Of a DNA stretch of 64,000 nucleotides, positions 1 through 8,669 are shown piece after piece. Position 1 is the stretch's first letter, and each line of letters begins with the position of its first letter. The notes beneath the pieces are model-generated. The model was not told the origin of the DNA, searched no databases, and was given only the letters and a program-made list of their open reading frames with translations. The DNA is from Oncomelania hupensis (lineage: Eukaryota; Mollusca; Gastropoda; Littorinimorpha; Pomatiopsidae), in the NCBI GenBank assembly GCA_036898135.1, contig CM072511.1, forward strand, positions 44,832,141 through 44,896,140, given 5' to 3'. The translations under genes were made by a program, and so were the position numbers.

Positions 1-720
1 TAAATTTCTATTTGCTGTTTTAATTGGATCACATGCTTAATATAAATTTCTATTTGCTGTTTTAGTTGTTGTCTTAAACTCTACATTTGAATCTGTATAA
101 GGTTGTAACATTAATGTTTGCGGGAATTCCCGATTGAATAAACTGGGCTTAGGCCAAGAATATTGATTATTTCACACTGCCTTTAGCAAAGGGAATTCCA
201 GGTTCTGTTTTAATTGGATCACATGCTTAATATAAAACTCTTAAAAGGCCTTTTTAGTACAATATTTGGCTGTTTTGATAGCAATTAAATTAAATTTAAA
301 TTAAAAACACTCTGTATAAGGTTGTAACATTAATGTTTGCGGGAATTCCCGATTGAATAAACTGGGCTTAGGCCAAGAATATTGATTATTTCACACTGCC
401 CCTAGCAAAGGGAATTCCAGGTTCTGTTTTTAACTGGATCACATGATTAATATAAATTTCTATTTGCTGTTTTCAACTGGATCACATGCTTAATATAAAT
501 TTCTTTTTATATATCTAAGCAAAGGCAAAAAACTTACTAAGGATTTTACATTCACACAGAGAAAGCACACAAATATTCCTGTACACAAATTATTTCCTCT
601 GGTCTAGTAAAGGGGAATTTCCGATTCTGTTTTTCAACTGGATCACATGCTTAATGCATGTTTAAAATACACACAAATTATTTCCCTTGGTTTAACTTAC
701 AGCTAGTAAATGGGAAACAC
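1..720. repeat. Diverged direct-repeat block, about 145-bp unit
   Basis: Two long direct copies lie at 92-235 and 311-455, offset 219 bp. Both run from TCTGTATAAGGTTGTAACAT through GGGAATTCC to GGATCACATG. Shorter pieces of the same unit (GGATCACATGCTTAATATAA, TATTTGCTGTTTT) recur near 1-65, 440-510, 605-660 and 715-740. No open reading frame of note. It looks like a decayed tandem or nested non-coding repeat; the family is not recognised. Confidence 0.75.
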
Positions 721-1075
721 ATGCTTTAATATAAATTTTTATTTATATATCTATTTGTTACACTTTTAAAAATTAATATGAACAATATGTAATAAAGATT
801 GCTGCACTTAATGGTGTATTATTTAGAATTGTACATTTAGAATAACGAATATTAATGCTGGTTTGTTGTATGTAATTTCCCAAACCCAATCTTCTTTTAT
901 GAGCGATCTGGATGGGGATATAAAGAAAAAAGGAAGTATAGATTTTCGGTGTGGTTAGTCACTTCTGTGGCATGTGTTGAATTTGCTAAGGCATTAAGGC
1001 CAAATGTCTGTCCTATTGCAATAATAGACACAGTGTACAAAGTGGCAAGTGGCTTGGATACATGTTGAAAATTGC
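721..1075. other. AT-rich unique-looking sequence
   Basis: I see no gene, RNA or clear repeat here. Confidence 0.5.
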
Positions 1076-1265
1076 CATGACAATGGATAAGACTGGAAGG
1101 TGCACGCTAACTCTCGATCCCTTCCTACTTAATCCAATTGTCAGTCCTCAAGCAACAAGTAAACAGATATTGAACGCAAGAACGAATGGTTGCATGACAT
1201 TGGGTAAGACTGGAGGCTGCGCGCTGTATCCTGGGAACCTCCTACTTAATCCAACTGTCCGACTC
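1076..1265 (+). repeat. Imperfect tandem duplication, 117-bp period
   Basis: The copies at 1076-1148 and 1193-1265 share CATGACA, TAAGACTGGA, CGCGCT-like and CCTACTTAATCCAA blocks, offset 117 bp. An 81-codon frame (1062-1307) runs through both because the period is a multiple of three. It matches no family I know and is probably not a gene. Confidence 0.55.
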
Positions 1266-1679
1266 GCAGCCAAAGTTCAGTCAGTACACCTCCGTGGGTT
1301 TCTCTAATTTCGTCTCGTAGAGATTCCCCATTTGGGGTTTGATGACAGACAATACATGCCACAACGCTTGGGCTCACTTGGTGGAGTGGGAGATGCGTGC
1401 AAAAGGTCGAGGGGTCCGTCCCACTCCGCCAAGTTAGGGAGAGAGTCCAAGCGGGAAGTGCTACCACCGGTTTTTGTAAAAATTTCCAATTCCAGTTTTC
1501 TAAGTTTTATTTCTAAGTTTTTAAATAAGTTTTGACTAATAACTGGCTATGTTTTGGAGTTCATGGGGAGACCAAAGACGCAAGAATATATATTATATTT
1601 AGCAAATTGCGGATTCCCAGAGTGCTTTGGCACGCCTTTTAAAAGCTCATAAAACAGCCATAAATTGCAGTAAAAGGGT

Positions 1680-3401
1680 GTCAGAAGAACAAGGGCGGTC
1701 TAAGCCCATATTTACTATCTCTAGTCGAGGGGGAGGTTACAGATTCAGCGAAGGCGCGAAGCGCCGTGCCTTCTAGGGGAGTCCGGGGGCATGCTCCCCC
1801 TGAAATTTTTTTTTTCAAGGATGCAAAATAGTGCAATCTGGTGCAATCTGAATCTTGAAAAAGCCATTTGTGATGGTCTGGGACTTTGAGCTTTTTGAAC
1901 AATTGAACTGACAAACTCTGGGGTACAAAAATTATCTTCTGCCACTCCCTTAAAAAAAAAACACACACACACACACAAACATTTATTTATCAGCAGAGAT
2001 GTACTATTATTATTCACTACTTTTTGTTGATCGTTAACGGTATAAAGCTTTACCTTGTAGTTTATGAACATCACCGCCCTGCTTTCATTTAATTCAGTCT
2101 TGCTGCACTAGGTTCCTCGGCATTAGTACCATTTGTGAATTGTATCTTCTGGCAAAACAGTTCACTGCCTCTTTGAAGTCAATATCAACATCCCTGTGCA
2201 CTTTCAGTAAAGCAAGTACATTGAGTCTCTGTTGCCCCATTGTAGAGCGCAGGTAGTTTTTCAGGTTGCGCAACTGACTGTTTGAACGCTCACACTCGGC
2301 AGTAGTGACAGGCAGGGTGCAAAGGTTCTTTAGCATGATGAACAGGTTGGGATAAAAATCCCTGTCACAATGTTTCAGTGCTTCTGATGCCGTGGATGGG
2401 ATGATAGCTGTCGCATTCTCAGCAGCACTTCGCCATTTGCAAACCCACCGTTGGTATTCTGCATCAAGGGTAGCGTTGTCTGGTAGGTCAGACTCCCACA
2501 ACATTGCCAGTGTCTTCACCCCTTCTGGAACCTGCATGAAACCATCCTGGTTGAACAACATTCAAAAAGTGCTTGGCACCAGACAGAGACCATCAACTGC
2601 TAGGCCAGCATTTTTGAACCTCAAGTCCAATTCAGTCGACAGGTGTTCCAAGAAAGGAATGGCAATGCTAATCTTGAAATATTCTTCTGGAGTGGCCGCA
2701 GGTTGGTTGTCACGGAGAGTCTGTCGGGATGTTTGACGAGGAACAATAACACCAGTTGTCAAAGCATTTGCCATTTTGCTGACTTCACCAAACCAGGCAA
2801 CGAACGCTGTTTCGACATCTCTTCTAATAGAAGATATGCAGTTACTGACCTCTTTGATTTCCCTGTAGGCATCGACAACATCTTTTGTCCTTTTCTGCAG
2901 CTTCACTGTCAAGGGTTTCCATTTCAACGATGTTTTTGGACGATTCAGCGATGGTCGTTTCAATGGATGTTCGTTACAACGAATTGTCATAATTATCAAC
3001 TTAACATCTTAATTAATATTTATAAAAAGTCGTTTTTGGTGGATTAGGGCAGTATCAAGGTGAAGGTGCTAGAAGAGGCTTGCGGCCAGAACAAGAAAAT
3101 ATGGCTGCATTTACTAATTTAGGCTTAGGGGTTGGGTTACTTGGTCGTTTCAACAGGAAAACGCTTTGGACGTTTCAACGGATCCCTTGAAATGGATTTC
3201 CGTTGAATTGACTATAAATAACTCTTTGTACGTTGGACCAAAAGTGACTAAAAACTGCAATGTTTTAAAAACAATTAAAAAAAATTGAAACTCTTTGCAT
3301 AAAAAAAAATTCAAATTTATTTTTAATTTGGAAGGGGCGGGGGGGGGGGAGGGGGTCTAGAACCCAGGTATCCCCCCCTCCCTCTGGGTCCGGCCCTGGA
3401 C
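1680..3401 (-). mobile_element. Decayed hAT-type DNA transposon (copy 2)
   Basis: The inner part (2094-2999, minus) encodes the C-terminal half of a hAT transposase. At 3387-3401 the minus strand reads CAGGGCCGGACCCAG, which resembles typical hAT terminal repeats. Around 1755-1810 a GC-rich stretch (GAAGGCGCGAAGCGCC, then GGGGGCATGCTCCCCC) resembles the opposite, 3' end region of hAT elements. Boundaries are inferred from these sequences; no 8-bp target duplication was confirmed. The N-terminal half of the transposase is missing, so this is an internally deleted, inactive copy. Confidence 0.5.
2094..2999 (-). pseudogene. hAT transposase C-terminal half, one in-frame stop
   Basis: Two minus-strand reading frames (2562-2999 and 2094-2561) are in the same phase and are separated only by a TGA at 2562-2564, followed directly by an ATG. 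Together they give about 300 residues. The C-terminal part has TTAECERSNSQLRNLKNYLR followed by RLNVLALLKVHRD, the pattern of the hAT dimerisation domain found also in THAP12/P52rIPK-like domesticated relatives. The upstream part (EVSNCISSIRRDVETAFVAW and onwards) fits the preceding helical region. No BED or THAP zinc finger and no complete catalytic domain remains. It is a transposase relic rather than a host THAP12 gene, because it is fragmentary, broken by a stop and set between hAT-like ends. Confidence 0.7.
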
Positions 3402-3489
3402 ATTTACTCCAAATAATTTGAACTATTTTCATAGACACTACGTGAGAGAGAGAAAAATATATATATCATATATTTCTACAACTGTGCAT

Positions 3490-3492
<3 letters not shown>

Positions 3493-3520
<28 letters not shown>
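3493..3520 (+). repeat. (GA)n microsatellite
   Basis: Uninterrupted GA repeat followed by a G run. Confidence 0.9.
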
Positions 3521-3526
<6 letters not shown>

Positions 3527-3620
3527 AAGGGTAGAGAGAAAGGGAGAGAAACTGACCTGGCAATGTTGATCCATCACAGTAACAAAAACAGCAGTCATGC
3601 ATGTCATTTGGCATGGGAAA

Positions 3621-4620
3621 TTACACCGTTAATTTTTCAAAGTATGCCTGACGGCGTTCATTTGTATTGATAAATTCGTAAGCAGTTTGCGCTAGGTCTA
3701 GTTGATCTACTTTGTCTTTGAACACATGCATTATAAGACATTTATTTAGACGCTCCTGCGTTATCGTTGCCCGAAGGTATGTTTTTACCCGCTTTAGGGC
3801 TGAAAAACTGCGTTCAGCCGTTGCAGTTGTGGTTGGGATGGTGAAGTACAGTCTGAGAAGTTTATCCACTTCACTCAGCATCCGTCGCACAGTGTCAAAA
3901 GCTTTCAGTTCATCCGGCAGTGCTTGGAAGATGGTGATCCTAGAGTTAGCCGCCTCCTGGTGTCACCCAGTGCATGTGGGAGGATTCTAGCTGAGTTTTG
4001 AGTCTGTCCAAGTCGATGTCAGCGGAATATGTATTTTTGATTTCTTGAGGAATTTTTGGTCTCTTCCCTGCTGCTCCATCACTTAGAAGAACTTAAATTT
4101 TCCTTGGTAAGTCGAGAGCTATTTGATCAAACCGGCTCTTTAAATGTTCTTTGGTGTTGTCAATGGCCTCACAGTATTGCTGTCTGTAGTAAGCGATGGA
4201 CAAGTATAGCTGTGATCCTGTGAGCCATCGTCCAGTCTTCGTGGAGGCTGCTTCTGTGTAGGAACGCAGGGCTCATCACACAAATTTGCAGCTTTCTTTG
4301 TTACGTCAGCAAAAAATATCTCATAACAATCTTCATGCCGCATGCTTTCCAGTGTTCTCAGACAAATGTCAGCAGCGTTTATTGCGTCATCACAAGTCGT
4401 TTGTTTTCTTTGAAGAACTGTCGCCAACTCTTCAGTCACAGCAAGGATCTCATCTTTGAATCTTTTTGCAACTCCTGACACATGACCCTGAAAATTACTC
4501 GCCCCGTCGTAGGCCTGGCCCCTACAGTTTTGCACTGGCAAGTCAAGTCTGATCAAGCAGTCCTTCAGCGCTTTGAAAATGGTCTCAGCACAGGTATTGT
4601 TAACTTGCATCAGTCCAGAG
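3621..4620 (-). pseudogene. hAT/DUF4371-type transposase relic (copy 1)
   Basis: On the minus strand, 4620 down to about 4200 encodes a DUF4371-like catalytic-region segment (NNTCAETIFKALKDCLIRLD, then GQAYDGASNFQGHVSGVAKR, whose YDGASN block is diagnostic of this hAT group). Conceptual translation of 4210-3891 in shifted frames gives stretches resembling the YYRQQY...RFDQ and DIDLDRLKTQL parts of the same family. 3890-3621 encodes the C-terminal dimerisation domain with TTTATAERSFSALKRVKTYL and RLNKCLIMHVFKD. Several frameshifts and a premature stop break the frame, and the N-terminal part is absent. It is distinct in sequence from the relic at 2094-2999, so two hAT families sit side by side on the same strand. 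Confidence 0.7.
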
Positions 4621-4775
4621 AAAGGGGGAAAATATTGGTTTGAACCTCCAAATAATGTTTTTTGAGGGGCTGAATATTGGGGGGGCAAATGTATAGGTTT
4701 GCCCCCCCAATATTTTTCTGGGGGGGGCCAGTGCCCCCTTTGCCCCCCCCCCCCCCCCGCTTCCGCCGCCTGTGT
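4621..4775 (-). mobile_element. G-rich hAT-like terminal region
   Basis: On the minus strand this begins ACAGGCGGCGGAAGCGG and continues into long G runs. A 43-bp inverted motif around CCCCCCCAATATT (about 4655-4720) is present. The sequence type recurs at the ends of invertebrate DNA transposons. It probably forms the 5' end of the copy 1 hAT element, but the joint near 4620 is not a known terminus. Confidence 0.4.
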
Positions 4776-5893
4776 ATTATTGCCCTGGGTTTACAAGCTA
4801 AGAGGTAAGCAGGGAATGCCATGTTATTGTAGTTAAGACTACATCCAGTCAATGAGTAGGAGAGACCTCCTCTGGTGCAGCCAGTGGGTTAGTATTGGTA
4901 ATAGAAGTGCACGGCAGTTGTCTTGTATTAATAGTAGTAAGAGTAGGGCAATACATTGTATAGTTGTTACACTAATATTATGCCGCTATTATAGTGGATA
5001 GTGGGCACACCACTATATATTCCTACTATATAATATGCACAACATGCCATGTATAGCCTCTGACAAAGAGGAATGGAGGTGGTGGTGATGATGGTGCTTC
5101 GTCCTCCCTCATTTATCTCGCCACTGCTAACCCTGCCACCCCGCGCTATTTGCAGAAAACTGTTAGTGCTGCACACAACTAACTAACTACTGTAACCCTT
5201 GCGGGGATGGCACGTACTGGAATGTGGCACCAAACGACTCCGTCGGTTCTGTTTCTCGCCAGGCGGGTAAAGCGTCCGGAGTTCAACTCTTCTTTTAAGC
5301 GAAAAAGGGAGATCGTGTCTTCTCACAGAGCGGACAACTTTCTTTAGGACGGTGTTCCACGTCCCTTTCCTTGTTGGGGTAGCGGCACGTTTAAGAACCC
5401 GGCCATTCTGTTAACATTTTCAGGTGGCGGGCACAAACAACAACAAACGCATACAACACGGAAGCTGTGCGGACCAGAGTGGCTTATTTTATTATTCCTT
5501 GGACCTAATAGAGGTGTGGCGCAGACAGTGCCCACGGTAGAGCAAGTCTGCGTCTTGAGTTGGACCCTAATTTTGCCCAGCGTTTTGGGCAGTTCTGTAA
5601 ATTAGTGTTGCGCTATTAAAAAACAACAAACCTATGGCTATTCCTTAACCATGCCAGATCTTAACTTGTCGCCAAGCCTAGATACCATTACTATTTTCAA
5701 CTCCATTTATTACTGTATAATATCTATTATGTAGCGCGTTATCAGCTCAAAGAGATGTTCGAGGCCACATCCACCCTTGCTTCGCAGTTATCCAGCACCC
5801 GTGCAGGATGATTTGCGGCGGATAGATACAATACTGTACTAGGTATTCCGCTATACGATTGTCACAATGACGCACAAAAAGCCGTCAAGGAGT

Positions 5894-5898
<5 letters not shown>
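4776..5898. other. No supported gene
   Basis: Only short frames without family signatures. No tRNA, clear repeat or long microsatellite. A relic of an unrecognised repeat is possible around 5200-5570. Confidence 0.5.
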
Positions 5899-5948
<50 letters not shown>

Positions 5949-5955
5949 ATGATGC

Positions 5956-6004
<49 letters not shown>
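5899..6004 (+). repeat. Compound (CTG)n-(GAT)n microsatellite
   Basis: A CTG tract changes to a GAT tract near 5930. It produces spurious poly-Leu, poly-Met and poly-Ser frames on both strands. Confidence 0.9.
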
Positions 6005-6005
<1 letters not shown>

Positions 6006-6493
6006 CGGATTTTGGCAGATGATGGTGTGAATGAAGCTTATGCATTTAACTGGCTAATCTGTCCTCATGAGAGGTTTTTGCTAGCCTTTAATAAACATGC
6101 TTATGCCATGAGAAAAGGATTTTTTTTAACCAGTGAAAGGGTGGTATTGCTTTTGTCTGGCTCTATAAGCGCGCGCTTGACGATGCCGCTCGCCTCTTAT
6201 TAACACTCCAGTTGTCAACAATAAGTGGATAATTATACGTTAGTCTGTACATTACCAGGGGTGATAAAAATGTACCACTTACCATTAGCGTTTAGCACCG
6301 TCTACTGTACTAGAAATCGCTATTGTATGTACTATGAGAAGGGAGTATAGTAGCTAGTACTGTATTGTACCCATACCAGTTTCAAAAAGGGTTGAAGGGG
6401 TGGATGCAGAGGGGTGGGGGTAGTTATTGTTCTCTGTAAATGTAGTGGTATGTCATTGTGGCTTGAGGTGTTTGTATGATGCTGGACTACTGC

Positions 6494-6868
6494 ATTGTTT
6501 GTTGTTATTGTTGTTGTTGTTGTTGTTGTGTGTGTATTGCATGACCCAATTATGAAGTTATTCACCGCCTGACTGTTCTGTCGCCACCAGAATTTGTTTT
6601 TCAACTGATGCAACGATAGTCCCTGAACTTGTTTTGAAGTCCACACCCACCATTGGCGATATGGCAGACGGGGGATAACCATCCCAGGAAAGAAGAAAAT
6701 GTAGGGACCTTAATCAACACTGAACCACCAGAGCAATCACACTTAGATCACAGCTAAGATGGCCAGTGAAAATGGCCAGTTGTATCTTGCCTACCACGGA
6801 AATCGAACCTGGGACATCCGTGGGCAAGGAGAACGCTCTACCACTGAGTTACGCCGGTGGGAGGTGGG
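6494..6868 (-). mobile_element. tRNA-headed SINE with (AAC)n tail
   Basis: On the minus strand the head at 6868-6790 has an A-box-like AACTCAGTGGTAGAGC and a B-box-like GGTTCGATTTCC in tRNA spacing. The anticodon arm does not fold cleanly, so it is not a functional tRNA. A body of about 290 bp follows, and the element ends in (AAC)n at 6494-6531, the usual LINE-type tail. Target duplications were not found. Family unknown. Confidence 0.55.
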
Positions 6869-6895
6869 TCGTGCCAGCTGTGTCAGTTAGTAGTA

Positions 6896-7162
6896 CCGGT
6901 GTAACATCGTCAAAGTTCCTGGTATATTATTTTTGGTCGGGCGCTTTTGCGCATGCGTTAGGTCAAGTCGTGCCGGCCTTTGCACGATAGGCGTCGTAAC
7001 CCTAACTCTAAACCCTTACCCTAACTCCAACCCTAATCCTTACTAAGACTCCGAAAGCACTGTGCGCATGCGTCGAATTTTGTATTGCGTCGACCAATCA
7101 GGATGCTCCCAGTCGCTCCCAGTCCAAATAAGATACATGAAACTTTGACGATGTCACACCGG
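6896..7162. mobile_element. MITE with about 30-bp terminal inverted repeats
   Basis: The left end 6896-6925 and the reverse complement of 7133-7162 match at most positions; both contain CCGGTGT, then ACATCGTCAAAGTT. The 267-bp element has no coding capacity. Its interior (about 6993-7042) holds degenerate telomere-like CCCTAA units. The target-site duplication is ambiguous, so the superfamily is not assigned. Confidence 0.7.
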
Positions 7163-7401
7163 GATAACAAAATAAGTATTAGTATCGTGTACCTGTTCTG
7201 CGGGAGGTGAATAATGTGATGTTTATGATATTGTATGAAATTGTAGCGCTAACTGCCGATAGATTTACATCCTGTGTGCAAGTACATTATTGTAGCCTAA
7301 GCTCGTGGCTCTTGTGCCACGAGGTTGACATTTCATACAGTTACTAAATGGCTCAACATAATCATTTTTCCCCATCGCTTCACTTTTACATTTGCCTGGT
7401 T

Positions 7402-7411
7402 CATTTCTAGG
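7402..7411 (+). repeat. Target-site duplication, left copy (CATTTCTAGG)
   Basis: The same ten bases recur at 13431-13440, immediately after the tetranucleotide array. The pair brackets a truncated retroposon plus its microsatellite tail. The LTR element inserted inside this unit later. Confidence 0.7.
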
Positions 7412-7498
7412 TGTGGTCCTAATTCGGCTCTTGGCAGTCCGCTGGACCCTATAAGCACTGAATATATATCTATCTGTCTGTCTGTCTGTCTGTCTATC
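7412..7498 (+). mobile_element. 5'-truncated retroposon stub and (CTGT/CTAT)n tail
   Basis: Bases 7412-7455 match the 3' ends of the 575-bp retroposons at about 14.6 and 20.2 kb (TGGTCCTAATTCGGCTCT, then CAGTCCGCTGGACC). A CTGT/CTAT tail begins at about 7468 and, on the other side of the LTR element, continues from 13111. The 10-bp duplications at 7402 and 13431 support a single target-primed insertion truncated to about 50 bp plus tail. Confidence 0.7.
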
Positions 7499-8132
7499 TG
7501 TTACGTTGAAACGAACGAAAGTGTGTCTAAAGCGCGCACGATAGATCTAATCGTTTCGTTTTGCAAAGTATTCAATAATGGAGTTTATTTACCTTTGATT
7601 TGAGTTTGCACTGTTGTTAGGAGAGGCTTTGTATAACGTTGATAATTTCCGTTAGTCGATATTGTTGTAGAGTCTTCTGGATCGGCTTGTTTACTATCGA
7701 TCGAAGATTCGGGATAATTGTAGAAATTTGAAGGAACGATCCGGAAGGAGAAGAAATGTGTAATGACGTAAGTCAGTGATGACGATCTTTAGTTCGATTG
7801 GTGGCAGTACGTCATTTCTACCGTATTCGAAATCTTTCCGGAAAAGAGAGAGGTTATTTAATCGTGTGCCGAGATTGTTGTAGAGAGTGAAGTTGTTGCT
7901 AGTGATTTGGAAAGTTGCTGTGAAAGTTGTTGAGTTGAATTGAGAATTGTATGCAGTTGTTGGTGTGTGCTGAATAAAAGTGGAAAACTTCATACGTCGA
8001 CTTTGTGACTTGTATGCTGTTTGGACGGGCTGTGTGAATAAACGAATCTGAGTTACACAACTATCAGGAATTCAAGCATCGGGGCTGAATCAGATACTGA
8101 TAGAAAACACCAACATCAAACAGAGTGTAACA
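7499..8132 (+). repeat. 5' LTR
   Basis: Begins TGTTACG and ends GTAACA. The sequence shows no difference from the 3' LTR at 12477-13110. AATAAA polyadenylation-type signals lie at 7973-7978 and 8037-8042. A TATA-like box at 7854-7861 suggests a transcription start near 7885, giving a U3 of about 385 bp. Confidence 0.93.
7763..7861 (+). promoter_or_regulatory. LTR promoter: CRE-like sites, CCAAT, TTC/GAA units, TATA-like box
   Basis: In order: ATGACGTA (7763-7770), ATTGG, an inverted CCAAT (7797-7801), TACGTCAT (7808-7815, the inverse of the first site), TTC-GAA then TTCCGGAA (7826-7843), and TTATTTAA (7854-7861). The diverged solo LTR at 49.4 kb keeps the same order: ATGACGTA at 49647, ATTGG at 49691, TGCGTCAC at 49703, GAACGTTCGAA at 49715 and TATTTAA at 49749. 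Conservation of spacing in an otherwise diverged LTR argues for function. Factor identity (ATF/CREB, NF-Y, HSF) is inferred from motif shape only. Confidence 0.55.
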
Positions 8133-8135
8133 TTT

Positions 8136-8153
8136 TGGGGGTCAAGCCGCGAT
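8136..8153 (+). promoter_or_regulatory. Candidate primer-binding site
   Basis: TGGGGGTCAAGCCGCG begins 4 bp after the LTR end, with the TGG expected to pair with a tRNA CCA end. The matching tRNA was not identified. Confidence 0.4.
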
Positions 8154-8562
8154 TCACGCCATAGCCAAGGGTTCAACTGCTACAACAAGCGAGTCAACGT
8201 TACGAGAGGCAGTCATCGAGGGTAGCCGCCAACGAGTTGCGTCGAGAGGGGCCAACATACTGGGACTACATCACCGATAGGTTCGGGTTGACTGCAAGGG
8301 CGTGTAGTCGCTGAAGAGTTGCTTCGTGAGCGAACAACAGATCGGGACTACGTGGCTACCGTAAGACTACGTCGAGGGACAGTCTCGGAGCTACATCGCC
8401 AGTGTTACAGCGAGCGTCGAGCGGACGTCGCGTCTACTTCAGCACAGGAGCGTGTACATCAACACCAGCGTGGTGCAGCGTCGCATACGACGAGGACAGC
8501 GGGGCCTGCGTCAGCGAAGGCGACTAGTGACAAGCATCAGCGCTACTGCAGAAAGCGTGCTG

Positions 8563-8661
8563 TTCTAGAACAGTCTAGAAAGGTACAGCACAGTCAAGAA
8601 CTTTCCAGAAAAAAAAAGAACTCTACAGTCCAGAACTTTCTAGAAAAAGAGCTTTCCAGAA
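8563..8661 (+). promoter_or_regulatory. Cluster of four TTCnnGAA motifs in the leader
   Basis: Perfect TTCnnGAA sites occur at 8563-8570, 8603-8610, 8638-8645 and 8654-8661, just upstream of the gag ATG. This is the core of heat-shock elements. About 0.02 such sites are expected by chance in 100 bp, but the stretch is A-rich and locally repetitive, so the cluster may simply be a small degenerate repeat. Confidence 0.35.
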
Positions 8662-8669
8662 GCATCAAG

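Noticed and set aside
2094..2999. Host THAP12-like gene
   Set aside because: Only the transposase C-terminal half remains, with an in-frame stop and hAT-like ends around it.
6993..7042. Telomere end or true interstitial telomere
   Set aside because: Only a few degenerate CCCTAA-like units, inside a MITE.
8319..8669. N-terminal extension of the Gag frame
   Set aside because: The frame is open but would start at TTG; the first in-frame ATG, in a good context, is at 8670.
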